From JBBSUQ01 sp964389755 (lineage in GTDB: Bacteria > Bacteroidota > Bacteroidia > Flavobacteriales_D > Crocinitomicaceae): a stretch of DNA of 64,000 nucleotides. This document shows, piece by piece, positions 42,203 through 51,805 of this stretch. Location: NCBI GenBank assembly GCA_964389755.1, contig CAYMEW010000005.1, forward strand, positions 1 through 64,000, in the 5' to 3' direction. Below the pieces are notes generated by a model. That model worked only from the letters and a program-made list of their open reading frames with translations. It did not search any database and had not been told where the DNA came from. The stretch's first letter is position 1; every line of letters starts with the position of its first letter. The position numbers were made by a program, and so were the translations under genes.

Positions 42203-45200
42203 ATGATCGAAAACTTGATAAGGTTACTGTTTGTCCCTTTCTTTCTGTTTATTTCCACAGGAGCCGGGGCTCAACTTTATACGTTCCGCAATTATTCCCA
42301 CAAAGAAGGATTACACATGTCTTCTGTGCTCACTATGGCACAAAGCACGGACGGTTTTATCTGGCTCGGCACGGACGGAGCCGGACTGATGCGCTTTGAC
42401 GGAACTCATTTTTCAGAGGTCAGCCGGGAAGGTTACGACAATAAGCGGCACATACGCGACATTTTCATCGACAGCCGTGGAAATTTTCACCTGGCCTCGA
42501 CCTACAAGGGATTCGCAAGCCTTGAAAAGAAACATCAGTTTTCCATCAGGAACGAGCGCATGCGCTACGGCGTACCTTTGGCCACCACCGAAGTGGATTC
42601 GGAATTGTACTACATCACGGATCAGGGGATCTATACGCGGAACAGCATCCGGGGAGGAAACGATCCGCTATTCACCTTTAAGCGGGAAGGAAATGAACTC
42701 AGGCAGGTCATCCGCGTGCCAGGGGCCTCAATTATACTCAGCGAGCAGGGTAATTTCGTGATCAGCGGCAAAACCGTTAAGCGGCTGAGCGAATGGCTCC
42801 AACTCCCGGAACGCATTTCGGAATTGTATACTTTCGGGCGCTACAGTTCGGGAAGGCTGGAACTATTCAACCGCAGACTCACCCGCTCCCTGCAACTTGT
42901 TTTGAACGAGGACGGGCGCATCTTCTCGATCCGCTATAAAGATTACCCTTCATTTATACAGGATAAGGACAGCGTTATCCGGGCGGGATTTTCCGAAAAA
43001 ACAAACCTCTTTTTTGCCGTGACGGCCAATTCACGGCTCTTTACGGTACGCGAATCTGTTTCGGAGATCACTTACAATTACAACAAACCCCTGCTTTCCG
43101 TCAGTTCGGTACTGATCGATCACAACGAGAACTTCTGGATCAGCACCTTTCAGAACGGCATTTACAAAATATCCCGCGAACCGTTTACCCGCGTACTTTT
43201 AAGCCCGCTCTACGAGCGCAACGATATTTTCACAATCTACAAAACGAGGTCGCAGAACGTCCTGATTAGCACCGCCGAAAGCACCTGTCTTGCCGCCATG
43301 CGACGCGGTTCTCAATTTCGGAGCCTTCCGTTTCACACCGCGTCAGCCTGTGAGTACAACGGGAAAACATACCTCGGGACCGAAAACGGCCTCCTCGTGC
43401 TTCGCAACGACCTCTCTGTGGTACCGGCGGGAATTCCCGGTTTCGAGCAGGGCAAAGTGACGCTTGTATACAGCGACGGGGAATCCCTGTGGATCGGTTT
43501 GCGTGCGAAGGGCATCTTCCGTTATACGGCTTCTACCGGAAAAACGGAATCGTTTCCCGGGCAGTTCCACGATAAGGTTAGTCATTTTTACACGGCGCAG
43601 AAGACCTGGGATGAGCGTGGCATATACTTCGGCACCAACGACGGTATCTTTTATTTCGAATACGCTTCCAACCGCTTCCGGACGATCCAGGAATGCCGCG
43701 AAGTAGGCGCTTTCTTCGCCAATTCGACCATTGATGCTTTTAAAACCATCTGGTTTACGGGCAATGACGGCCTGATCGGTTTCGACCGCTTCGGAAATAC
43801 GATCATACTAAACGATTCGTCGTTGTTTGGTTCCACGCTTTTTTATACTCTTGGCTCGGACCATTACGGCAACCTGATCATCGGCACGAATCGCGGGATC
43901 GATATTATTCGCGTGGATGAACGCGGTTTTGTGCGCCAGACCGGGCATTACGATTCACAAAATGGTTTCGGCGGATTTGAAACAAATATGCGCGCGGTGT
44001 ACCAAAATGGGAACGAGCTTTTTGTGGGCACGGTGGAAGGACTTTACCTGATCAATACGGCCATTCTTCAGAACCTGTCGCCCCCACATGCGCCCTTCAT
44101 CGAAACAAACGCGCAACGTGACGAATCGGGTTACATTAACCAGGTTTCGTTCTATTACAAAGTCAATAACCCGCGCCTCGAAAGTGTTCGTTACAGTTAT
44201 CGCCTCAGCGGAAAATCAGATAAATGGTCGGACCTTACAAGCGAAACCGGTACAACCTACAATAACCTCGGCGAAGGACTTTATACTTTCGAAGTAAAGG
44301 CCACGTACGACGGCATCAACTACAGTACCGTCAGTCGTTCGGATATCTACATCCGCCTGCCCTTTTACCAGACCAACCTGTTCATCATTTGCCTGATCAT
44401 CGGGCTCGGACTCATCAACATAGTCATCCTGAATCGCTTCAAGTCCTTTGACCGGCAAAACCTCTTTGAAACGCGCGATTTCGGATTGACCAATAGTTCG
44501 ATTCCGTACGTGATACTCATCGGGAGCATGCTCCTGAACTTCTTCCATTATTTCATCAATAAATTCGATGTATCCGCTGCCTCGTTCCACACGCTGCTCT
44601 ACCTCTTTACATTCGTTTTCCTGCTGTTTTTCGTCGGCGCACTCATTCTTCAGAACCAGGGACGGTCGCGCCTGCTGAAACGCCTGCTGATTGTCGCTTA
44701 CGGTGTGCTCATCTTCGAACAGTTTTTATTGGTATACCTGTCGGATCTTCATCCGTACTACGTTACCAGCAGCCTTTTGTTGTTTACACTCAGTTCCTAT
44801 ATTTTCGAACGACTCAGGCTCACGCTTGCTTTTTCGGCCGTTTACCTGGTACTGACAGGTATCCTCATCTACTTTTCGGACCGGAGCTTTTTCAATGAAT
44901 TCGCGTACATTGCCGTAGTGGTGGTCGCTATTTTCTTCGTCCTTTTCACCACTTACCTGCGTTACAACTCCCTCGAAAAACTCATTTTCGTTTCCGGGAT
45001 CGTCAACCAGGGAAATGTACCGGTAATCGCATTCGATGAAAACGGCACCATTACTTATGCGAGTGAGAACGTCCGTTTATTCTTTGACCTTGAAAATACA
45101 AGCCTGACGGGACAACCGATCTCGATCATGAATCGCTTCGTGCCGGAAAACTACAGCGCCCGCAACGTGGATCTCAGTAAGCAATTCGTTAACGGGACAA

Positions 45201-46498
45201 AATACATTGTACCGATGAACGGCCACGAACGCACGATCTGGGTAGAATGGCTTTGCAAAACGTTTTCAAGCAACCTGAATGTGATCCTGGGCATCGAGAT
45301 CACCGAGCGTATCGAGATCGAATCGAACTACGAACTGCTCGTACAAAATGCGAATGACATGATCTACCAGACCGATGTTTCCGGGCATTTTGTTTTTATG
45401 AATCAAAAAGGAAGCGATGCACTCGGGTACCAGGCCACAGAAATTGAAGGCGTATCTCTGTTGAAATGCGTTCCGAAAGCTTATCATTTCAAACTCCGCA
45501 AATTTTACCGCGAGCAGTTTATGCGCCGCCTCGATTCGACCTACCTGGAGTTTCCCGTACTCCGGCGCGACGGTTCCCATTTCTGGATCGGGCAAAATGT
45601 AACGACGCTCTACGACGTCAACAGTCCCGAAAAAGTAAAAGGCTACCTGGCCGTTGCACGCGACATTACTGAAAAACGCCTGCAGGAACAGATCATCATG
45701 CAGCAGGCCAGCGACATTACCGACAGCATCAACTACGCCCGCCGGATCCAGTTCAACCTGCTCCCCAACCAGGCACGTTTCGACGCGCGTTTCCAGGAAT
45801 CGTTCATCGTGTACAAACCGAAAGACATTGTGAGCGGGGATTTCTACTACCTCGAAACATCCGGTGATCATACCGTGCTGATCAGTGCAGACTGCACCGG
45901 GCATGGCGTTCCGGGATCGTTCATGACCCTGCTCGGCATCAACCTGCTGAACTCCATCATCCAGGAAGCGCAGATCCTCGACCCGGGCCAGATCCTCGAC
46001 GAGCTAAATAACCGGCTATTATACGTGCTTCCGCGCGGGACGGGAGATGATCACGTCACTGACGGTATGGAGGTAACGGTTTGTATCTTTAATCACGATA
46101 CGGGTCAGCTGGATTACGCCTGTGCGGGCTCTAAATTCCTGATCCATCACAACGACCGGCTGGAACTGTATAAAGGAGACATTTACCACATCGGGGATAA
46201 CCTGAACGCCAATTTTGAGCGGTTCCGCACGCATACGGTGATGCTCGACGACCAGGACACCGTGTACCTGTTCTCGGACGGCTTCCAGGACCAGTTTGGC
46301 GGAAGACGCGATAAAAAATTCTCTTTCAGGCGACTATACAATATGCTACTCAGTAATATTCGTCTCTCAATGTTCGACCAGTATGGCATGATCGAGGAAG
46401 AATTTGAGAAGTGGAAAGGGGCTTCCGGGCAAACCGATGATGTCATGATCATAGGTATTCGCGGCTTCCGGAAATCCAAACGTACAGGTCGCACGTAA
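42203..46498 (+). CDS. Propeller-membrane-PAS-SpoIIE phosphatase receptor
   Basis: About 1431 aa; the frame is open to GTG 42188, but ATG 42203 begins directly before the signal-like segment IENLIRLLFVPFFLF. Order of parts: exported two-component-propeller repeats (about 25-615; DGFIWLGTDGAGLMRFDG is the first unit), a Y_Y_Y domain (about 640-710), about seven membrane helices (725-920), two PAS-like domains (937-1030 and 1047-1160; NANDMIYQTDVSGHFVFM) and a C-terminal SpoIIE/PP2C phosphatase (1175-1425; IVSGDFYYLE, ADCTGHGVPGSFMTLLG, LFSDGFQDQFGG, TDDVMIIGI). It probably senses an extracellular signal and dephosphorylates a cytoplasmic protein. The normal propeller output is a histidine kinase, so the phosphatase output and seven-helix insert are unusual. 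It lies 120 bases before an ECF sigma gene. Confidence 0.88.
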   Translation: MIENLIRLLFVPFFLFISTGAGAQLYTFRNYSHKEGLHMSSVLTMAQSTDGFIWLGTDGAGLMRFDGTHFSEVSREGYDNKRHIRDIFIDSRGNFHLASTYKGFASLEKKHQFSIRNERMRYGVPLATTEVDSELYYITDQGIYTRNSIRGGNDPLFTFKREGNELRQVIRVPGASIILSEQGNFVISGKTVKRLSEWLQLPERISELYTFGRYSSGRLELFNRRLTRSLQLVLNEDGRIFSIRYKDYPSFIQDKDSVIRAGFSEKTNLFFAVTANSRLFTVRESVSEITYNYNKPLLSVSSVLIDHNENFWISTFQNGIYKISREPFTRVLLSPLYERNDIFTIYKTRSQNVLISTAESTCLAAMRRGSQFRSLPFHTASACEYNGKTYLGTENGLLVLRNDLSVVPAGIPGFEQGKVTLVYSDGESLWIGLRAKGIFRYTASTGKTESFPGQFHDKVSHFYTAQKTWDERGIYFGTNDGIFYFEYASNRFRTIQECREVGAFFANSTIDAFKTIWFTGNDGLIGFDRFGNTIILNDSSLFGSTLFYTLGSDHYGNLIIGTNRGIDIIRVDERGFVRQTGHYDSQNGFGGFETNMRAVYQNGNELFVGTVEGLYLINTAILQNLSPPHAPFIETNAQRDESGYINQVSFYYKVNNPRLESVRYSYRLSGKSDKWSDLTSETGTTYNNLGEGLYTFEVKATYDGINYSTVSRSDIYIRLPFYQTNLFIICLIIGLGLINIVILNRFKSFDRQNLFETRDFGLTNSSIPYVILIGSMLLNFFHYFINKFDVSAASFHTLLYLFTFVFLLFFVGALILQNQGRSRLLKRLLIVAYGVLIFEQFLLVYLSDLHPYYVTSSLLLFTLSSYIFERLRLTLAFSAVYLVLTGILIYFSDRSFFNEFAYIAVVVVAIFFVLFTTYLRYNSLEKLIFVSGIVNQGNVPVIAFDENGTITYASENVRLFFDLENTSLTGQPISIMNRFVPENYSARNVDLSKQFVNGTKYIVPMNGHERTIWVEWLCKTFSSNLNVILGIEITERIEIESNYELLVQNANDMIYQTDVSGHFVFMNQKGSDALGYQATEIEGVSLLKCVPKAYHFKLRKFYREQFMRRLDSTYLEFPVLRRDGSHFWIGQNVTTLYDVNSPEKVKGYLAVARDITEKRLQEQIIMQQASDITDSINYARRIQFNLLPNQARFDARFQESFIVYKPKDIVSGDFYYLETSGDHTVLISADCTGHGVPGSFMTLLGINLLNSIIQEAQILDPGQILDELNNRLLYVLPRGTGDDHVTDGMEVTVCIFNHDTGQLDYACAGSKFLIHHNDRLELYKGDIYHIGDNLNANFERFRTHTVMLDDQDTVYLFSDGFQDQFGGRRDKKFSFRRLYNMLLSNIRLSMFDQYGMIEEEFEKWKGASGQTDDVMIIGIRGFRKSKRTGRT

Positions 46499-46579
46499 GT
46501 ATTTGTTAAGACATGTGAAATAGGAATTTAGATAGTTCATTGTTTAACTTTTTTTAAATTTTCAAAGTGCATATTTGTC

Positions 46580-46587
46580 TAACTTTG
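46580..46587 (+). promoter_or_regulatory. Promoter -7 element of the sigma-crt operon
   Basis: TAACTTTG, a perfect TAnnTTTG, 31 bases before ATG 46619. The upstream 20 bases are T-rich with no clear TTTG at the -33 position. Confidence 0.5.
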
Positions 46588-46618
46588 AAACACAAATGTT
46601 AAACAAAACACACAAAAC

Positions 46619-47131
46619 ATGTCAACAATTGAATTCAACGAAGCATTGATCCATTTAGAGAATTACCTTACAGCGTTTGCAATGGGATTTACAAGAGATG
46701 AGGACGATGCAAAAGATTTAACACAGGAAACGATGCTGAAAGCCATGACGTATCGGAACTATTACACGCCGAAAACGAATTTCAAGGCCTGGGTTTTCAC
46801 CATCATGCGTAACATTTTTATTAACCAGTATCGCCGGAAAGTGAAATCCGGTACTATCTTCGACAATTCAAAGGAGTTGTACCTGATCGGAAGCGCAACG
46901 GATAATCAGCAGTCTCCTACGGGGTACGTAAACGGGAAAGAGATCCGTAAGCAGATCGACAAACTGAGTATGGAATACCGTCGTCCTTTTGAAATGCATT
47001 TCGAAGGATTCAAGTACCAGGAGATCGCCGATGAACTGAACATCCCGATCGGTACGGTTAAAAGCCGCATTTTCATCGCTCGTAAAAAGCTGATGGAATT
47101 GCTGCCGGATTACAAATATTCGATCAATTGA
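46619..47131 (+). CDS. ECF RNA polymerase sigma factor
   Basis: 170 aa. Sigma region 2 (about 15-80; ARG-type core DEDDAKDLTQETMLKAM and FKAWVFTIMRNIFINQYRRK) and region 4 (about 115-165; LNIPIGTVKSRIFIARKKL with the helix-turn-helix) are complete; region 3 is absent, as in ECF factors. It directs RNA polymerase to a specific set of promoters. No anti-sigma gene is next to it. Its stop TGA overlaps the TTG start of crtI (TTGA), so sigma factor and phytoene desaturase are translationally coupled and it likely controls its own carotenoid operon. Confidence 0.95.
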   Translation: MSTIEFNEALIHLENYLTAFAMGFTRDEDDAKDLTQETMLKAMTYRNYYTPKTNFKAWVFTIMRNIFINQYRRKVKSGTIFDNSKELYLIGSATDNQQSPTGYVNGKEIRKQIDKLSMEYRRPFEMHFEGFKYQEIADELNIPIGTVKSRIFIARKKLMELLPDYKYSIN

Positions 47132-48603
47132 AGCAAAAGAAAAGAATCGTTATACTCGGATCGGGCATTTCTGCACTCTCAGCAGCTGCTTTGCTTGCCC
47201 GGGAAGGACACGAAGTAAACATACTTGAAAAGAATGAAACCACGGGAGGAAGAGCACGCGTCTTTTCCGAACGTGGTTTCACGTTTGATATGGGTCCGAG
47301 TTGGTACTGGATGCCGGAAGTATTTGAAAACTTCTACAGGCAATTCGGACATACGACCAGCGATTTTTACGAACTAAAAAGACTTGACCCGTCTTATAAA
47401 GTGATCTGGCAGGATGGAAGTTCGGACAAGGTGCCTTCGGATATGCAGGAGTTCCGCTCGTGGTTCGAAACAATGGAACCGGGGGCGGCGAAAAAACTCG
47501 ACCGTTTCCTGGAAGAAGCGCGTTACAAATACGAGGTCGGAATGGGTGACCTCGTGTACAAACCCGGACTCAAACTGGGCGAATTCGCCGATATGCGTAT
47601 CGTCAAAGGACTGTTCAAACTACACCTGTTTTCCGGCTTCTCAAAGTACATCCGCAAATACTTCAAGCACCGGAAAATCCTTTCGTTGCTGGAGTTCCCT
47701 ATTCTTTTTTTAGGGGCACTTCCGGAAGAAACACCAGCACTCTATTCCCTGATGAATTATGCCGACATTTCGCTCGGTACCTGGTACCCAATGGGAGGAA
47801 TGCACCGCATTATCGAAGCATTTGAAAAGATTGCACGCGAACAGGGTGTTCGCATCCATTGCGGCGAAGAAGTAACCGGTTTTCGCTATAAAGACCGCCG
47901 GATCGTGGCAGCAGAAACAAAAAACGGCCTGTTCGACGCGGACCTCATCCTGTCAGGAGCGGACTATCACCACACAGATACCCTGCTGGCCCCGGAATTT
48001 GCGAATTATTCGGAGGCTTACTGGAACAAACGCGTGATGGCTCCCAGTTGCCTGCTTTTTTACATCGGCACAAACAAACGCATTGACGGCTTGCAGCACC
48101 ACAACCTGTTCTTTGACGAATCCTTTGAGAAACACGCACACGAGATTTACAAAGAACCTTCCTGGCCGGATGCGCCTTTATTTTATGCCTGCTGTCCTTC
48201 CAAAACGGATCCCGATGTGGCTCCCGAAGGCGGCGAAAACCTCTTCCTGCTCGTCCCGCTGGCGACCGGTCTCGAAGACACCAACGAGAAACGCGAAGCC
48301 TGCTACGACATCTTGATGAAACGCCTGGAAGCACATACCGGACAGTCAATCCGGGAACACGTGGTCTATTCCAGGAGTTACTGCATCAACGATTTTAAGA
48401 AAGATTACCATGCGTTTCGCGGCAATGCCTATGGACTCGCAAACACCCTGCGCCAAACCGCAATATTAAAACCCCGCATCAAAAACAAAAAGCTCGAGAA
48501 CCTTTATTACACAGGGCAACTTACCGTACCCGGACCCGGCGTTCCGCCATCTATTATTTCCGGAGAAGTGGTTGCGCGTCAGATTCTAAAAGAAAATCAC
48601 TAA
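47128..48603 (+). CDS. crtI: Phytoene desaturase
   Basis: 491 aa. It introduces double bonds into phytoene to make lycopene-type carotenes, using FAD. The start TTG 47128 overlaps the sigma stop and puts the dinucleotide loop VILGSGISALSAAALLAREGHEVNILEKNETTGGRARVF at the very N terminus, as in the family. The C terminus has NLYYTGQLTVPGPGVPPSIISG, the carotenoid oxidoreductase signature. It is followed after 15 bases by crtB. No lycopene cyclase or hydroxylase gene is in the cluster. Confidence 0.94.
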   Translation: MKQKKRIVILGSGISALSAAALLAREGHEVNILEKNETTGGRARVFSERGFTFDMGPSWYWMPEVFENFYRQFGHTTSDFYELKRLDPSYKVIWQDGSSDKVPSDMQEFRSWFETMEPGAAKKLDRFLEEARYKYEVGMGDLVYKPGLKLGEFADMRIVKGLFKLHLFSGFSKYIRKYFKHRKILSLLEFPILFLGALPEETPALYSLMNYADISLGTWYPMGGMHRIIEAFEKIAREQGVRIHCGEEVTGFRYKDRRIVAAETKNGLFDADLILSGADYHHTDTLLAPEFANYSEAYWNKRVMAPSCLLFYIGTNKRIDGLQHHNLFFDESFEKHAHEIYKEPSWPDAPLFYACCPSKTDPDVAPEGGENLFLLVPLATGLEDTNEKREACYDILMKRLEAHTGQSIREHVVYSRSYCINDFKKDYHAFRGNAYGLANTLRQTAILKPRIKNKKLENLYYTGQLTVPGPGVPPSIISGEVVARQILKENH

Positions 48604-48618
48604 CTTACAGAGCGACTT

Positions 48619-49455
48619 ATGAAGAAATTATTCGACGAACTATCACTGGAGATCAGCAAGTGTACGACCAAAAAGTACAGCACTTCTTTCTCACTCGGCA
48701 TTTCTTTCCTGAAGAAAGACCTGCACGACCCGATCTATGCGATCTATGGTTTCGTGCGCTTTGCAGATGAGATCGTTGATTCGTTCCACGACTTTGACAA
48801 GGCAGTTTTGCTGGAACGCTTTCGCCGTGAAACCTTCGATGCGATCCGCGAGGGAATCTCTTTGAACCCGGTGCTCAACAGCTTTCAGTGGTGCGTCAAC
48901 AAGTACGGCATTGCACACGATCTCATTACCACGTTCCTGGACAGCATGGCCATGGACCTCGACAAGACGAGTTATAACCAGCAAAAGTACGAACAGTACA
49001 TCCTCGGTTCTGCAGAAGTAGTGGGCCTGATGTGCCTGAAAGTATTTGTGCGCGGAGACCAGTCGGAATATGATCGCCTCCGTGAACCTGCCATGAAACT
49101 CGGCTCCGCATTTCAGAAGATCAACTTCCTGCGCGACCTCAAAGCGGATTACCAGGAACTCGGTCGTACGTATTTTCCGGGGATCGACCTATGTGAATTT
49201 AACGGCATGACAAAAGCCGAGATCGAAAAGGATATTGAAGCGGATTTCCGGGCCGGGTACGAAGGCATTAAGCAATTGCCGAAAGATGCGCGGTTCGGGG
49301 TTTATATGGCATATGTGTACTATTACAAACTCTTTAAAAAGATCCGTCAAACCTCTTCCAACACGATCCTTACGGAACGGATCAGGCTTCCGAACAATAA
49401 AAAGTACCGCCTTTTCCTTTCATCTTATATTCGACACAATTTCAATTTGCTCTAG
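48619..49455 (+). CDS. crtB: Phytoene/squalene synthase family protein
   Basis: 278 aa. It joins two geranylgeranyl diphosphates into phytoene. The two Asp-rich metal motifs are visible: DEIVDSFHDFDK (about 48-59) and NFLRDLKADYQELGRTYFPG (about 175-195); the YAIYGFVRFADEI start of the fold is also present. Located between crtI and idi, 3 bases before idi, so it is in one operon with them. Confidence 0.93.
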   Translation: MKKLFDELSLEISKCTTKKYSTSFSLGISFLKKDLHDPIYAIYGFVRFADEIVDSFHDFDKAVLLERFRRETFDAIREGISLNPVLNSFQWCVNKYGIAHDLITTFLDSMAMDLDKTSYNQQKYEQYILGSAEVVGLMCLKVFVRGDQSEYDRLREPAMKLGSAFQKINFLRDLKADYQELGRTYFPGIDLCEFNGMTKAEIEKDIEADFRAGYEGIKQLPKDARFGVYMAYVYYYKLFKKIRQTSSNTILTERIRLPNNKKYRLFLSSYIRHNFNLL

Positions 49456-49458
49456 GCT

Positions 49459-49977
49459 ATGGCAGACGTGATTCTTGTTGACGAGTGCGACCGGGAGGTC
49501 GGGCTGGCCGAAAAGTTGTATGCCCACCGTGCCGGGCTGTTGCATCGTGCCTTCTCGGTACTGATCTTTAATCCCAACGGCGAAATTCTCCTGCAAAAGC
49601 GCGCTTCCGGTAAATATCATTCGGGCGGACTCTGGACGAATACCTGTTGCAGTCATCCGCTGCCGGGTGAAGCACTGGACGCGGCCTGTAGCCGTAGGCT
49701 TTCGGAAGAAATGGGTTTTACCGCACCGCTCGACTACATCGGGCATCTGCTCTACCGTACGGAAATGGGCCCGATGACCGAACATGAATACGATCACGTG
49801 TTCTTCGGACGCTATTCGGGTGAAGTTTCTCCCAACCCGGATGAAGTCTCGGAATTTAAGTGGATCGCGTATGAAGAGCTGCTGAAAGACCTGGCACAAA
49901 GTCCCGAACGATTTACAAGCTGGTTCCGGCTCATAATGGAACGTTTTCAGACGGAAATCCGTAATTTTACGGCATGA
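49459..49977 (+). CDS. idi: Isopentenyl-diphosphate delta-isomerase, type 1
   Basis: 172 aa. A Nudix-fold isomerase that interconverts IPP and DMAPP. Motifs: LLQKRASGKYHSGGLWTNTCCSHP (catalytic Cys in the TNTCCSHP segment), the EALDAACSRRLSEEMGF Nudix-like helix and EHEYDHVFFG with the metal-binding Glu. It overlaps the next gene by 4 bases. Confidence 0.94.
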   Translation: MADVILVDECDREVGLAEKLYAHRAGLLHRAFSVLIFNPNGEILLQKRASGKYHSGGLWTNTCCSHPLPGEALDAACSRRLSEEMGFTAPLDYIGHLLYRTEMGPMTEHEYDHVFFGRYSGEVSPNPDEVSEFKWIAYEELLKDLAQSPERFTSWFRLIMERFQTEIRNFTA

Positions 49978-50375
49978 GAGTTTTCCGGAGAACCACATTC
50001 AACGCTGCTCACCGCCTGTACAGGTCAGACTGGAGCGATGAAAAGAACGCCGATGTATTCGGCAAATGCAGCAATCCCAATTTCCACGGACACAACTATG
50101 TGCTCGAGGTAGGTATTTCCGGACCGATAAATCCCGAAACCGGCTACATTATCGATCTGAAGGAACTTAAAACCATTATTAACGAACACGTTGCTGATTA
50201 TTTCGATCACCGTAACCTGAACCTCGATATCCCGGAATTCGAAGGCCTGAACCCGACGGTTGAGAACATCGCCAAAGTCAGTCACGAACTTATTCGCAAG
50301 CACCTTTCACCGCAGTATGATCTGCTGGTACGTTTATACGAAACGCCGAACAACTGGGTGGAATACACGGGTTAA
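49974..50375 (+). CDS. 6-Pyruvoyl-tetrahydropterin synthase/QueD family protein
   Basis: 133 aa. The three zinc-binding His are visible in FNAAHRL and FHGHNY, with the catalytic triad region containing Cys in FGKCSNPN, the DHRNLNLDIP segment and the Glu in LYETPNN. Members make 6-pyruvoyl- or 6-carboxy-tetrahydropterin for folate-like cofactors or queuosine; which is not decided by sequence alone. ATGA overlap with idi couples it to the carotenoid operon. It converges with the LytTR gene; stops overlap by 4 bases. Confidence 0.9.
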   Translation: MRVFRRTTFNAAHRLYRSDWSDEKNADVFGKCSNPNFHGHNYVLEVGISGPINPETGYIIDLKELKTIINEHVADYFDHRNLNLDIPEFEGLNPTVENIAKVSHELIRKHLSPQYDLLVRLYETPNNWVEYTG

Positions 50376-51058
50376 AGTTTCCGGAAACGATTCATCAACA
50401 CCTTTCGCGCTTCTTCGTTGACCGGTATTTCACGTTCCCCGATGAGCACATAATTGTTCCCGACGCGGTTCACTTGCTGCGTATTAATGATAAAAGAACG
50501 GTGAACACGCAAAAAATGCGCGGGGAGCATCAGTTCCATGCGTTTCATAGTCGTATTGATCGTATAACGCCTGACCGCCGTATAAACATGTGCATAATTA
50601 TCCGCGGCCTCCACGTACAGAACAGATTCGGGTGCGAGTGGCATGTAATCATTCCCGTCTCGTACGAGGAAATCTCCTCCCGCTGATCCTGTCACTTCGC
50701 GCAAATCCAGCAATGCAATGCAGGTCGTGATGTCTGCCGGCTTGAACGGTTTCACGATGTAGCCGTCTATAGCCAGGTTTTTGGCGCGTTTAACCGTCCG
50801 TTCATCGGATAAAGAAGTCAGGAACACGATCTTTGCCTGGGTGCGTGCGCGTAACATGCCTGCCACGTCCACACCGTCCAGCGCGCTTTCGAGCTGAATA
50901 TCCAGGAAGGCCAGGTCAAAATCCGCACCCTCGTCCAGCAGGCGCTCCGTTTCTTCGTAGCCCGCCGTACACACCGGGGTTCCGTACGCCCCTTCCTGCA
51001 GAATTTCCGCAAGAACCGTTTGTACAAGGACATCATCTTCCACTACCAGTATGCGCAT
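50372..51058 (-). CDS. LytTR-family response regulator
   Basis: About 228 aa from ATG 51058 (ATG 51067 also in frame). Receiver domain about 1-118 (ILVVEDDVL acidic pocket; phosphate acceptor Asp in LAFLDIQL; conserved Thr/Ser and Lys in FLTSLSD and YIVKPFKP), then a LytTR DNA-binding domain (about 130-228; LYVEAADNYAHVYTAVRRYTINTTMKRMELMLP, HFLRVHRSFIINTQQVNRV). No LytS-type kinase is next to it, so it is an orphan here. The tail-to-tail overlap with the carotenoid operon places it against idi and the pterin gene. Confidence 0.95.
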   Translation of the reverse strand: MRILVVEDDVLVQTVLAEILQEGAYGTPVCTAGYEETERLLDEGADFDLAFLDIQLESALDGVDVAGMLRARTQAKIVFLTSLSDERTVKRAKNLAIDGYIVKPFKPADITTCIALLDLREVTGSAGGDFLVRDGNDYMPLAPESVLYVEAADNYAHVYTAVRRYTINTTMKRMELMLPAHFLRVHRSFIINTQQVNRVGNNYVLIGEREIPVNEEARKVLMNRFRKL

Positions 51059-51364
51059 GGATATCATTTTTTCAACGTGATCTTCAGTTCACAGTATTCC
51101 TGTGAAAGATACTGAATTTCCGAGTCAAACCAATATAGTATCAACGAAAAAACCTTTCCATCAAATAAACCCCTCTCCACCGGCATCCGCGAACCCCGTC
51201 TGTCCGTAAGCGATTTGTAACAACTGCGTGCATATGAAACTGTATGTGGTGCGAAGGGATCTATTCACCGGCGCTAACAATAGTTTCACCCTCGTTTTTG
51301 ACCACTTCGCCACAATTATTTCATCAACCCACGAAATCAACTTAGTTTGTCCTCAAAAACATTC
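51059..51364. other. Intergenic region between LytTR gene and small membrane gene
   Basis: About 300 bases without an ORF of note. A near -7 match (TATCTTTC on the minus strand around 51102-51109) could serve the LytTR gene and TTAGTTTG (51343-51350) the plus-strand gene; both have one mismatch. Nothing else seen. Confidence 0.4.
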
Positions 51365-51691
51365 ATGAGGTTCCACTGGCGTCTTTTATCCGGCATCTTA
51401 TTGAGCCTGACAGGCATAACCATCCTGTTGTATGTTCACGAGGTGATCAGACCCGGAATTGCACGCCTGCAAAAGGAGGCTCTCCTAGAATCCAGGGGGC
51501 TGGATCCGACCGAATACAAGTTTATAGAAGAACTGAGCAATTCGCAGCAATTCTATTCGGCATTGGGTGTTTTGTGCCTGTTTATCGGGTTAATTCTTTC
51601 TTTTTTCAACTACCTGTGGCCACATCAGTACTTCCCGTTCTCACAGCTCATTAGCCGCATACGTTCGGCCTGGCTTGGGACTTACCTTTAG
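51365..51691 (+). CDS. Small two-helix membrane protein, unknown
   Basis: 108 aa from ATG 51365 (TTG 51347 is an alternative six codons upstream). Two membrane helices (about 7-25 and 62-85) flank a polar segment (RLQKEALLESRGLDPTEYKFIEELSNSQQFY). No family recognised. A strong terminator follows 30 bases after the stop. Confidence 0.6.
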   Translation: MRFHWRLLSGILLSLTGITILLYVHEVIRPGIARLQKEALLESRGLDPTEYKFIEELSNSQQFYSALGVLCLFIGLILSFFNYLWPHQYFPFSQLISRIRSAWLGTYL

Positions 51692-51721
51692 CAACTCTTA
51701 ATGTTTACAGGTTGGTTGCGA

Positions 51722-51756
51722 GCGGGGCGGGTCTTTGATCCGTCCCGTTCTTTTTT
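51722..51756 (+). terminator. Rho-independent terminator
   Basis: A 12-bp stem with three G-T pairs (51722-51733 with 51737-51748), loop TTT, followed by TCTTTTTT. Lies between the small membrane gene and the photolyase. Confidence 0.8.
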
Positions 51757-51805
51757 GCGAACATTCGCCCTGATAAATTGTTAAACAGACCAGTGTAGAA
51801 CGCCT

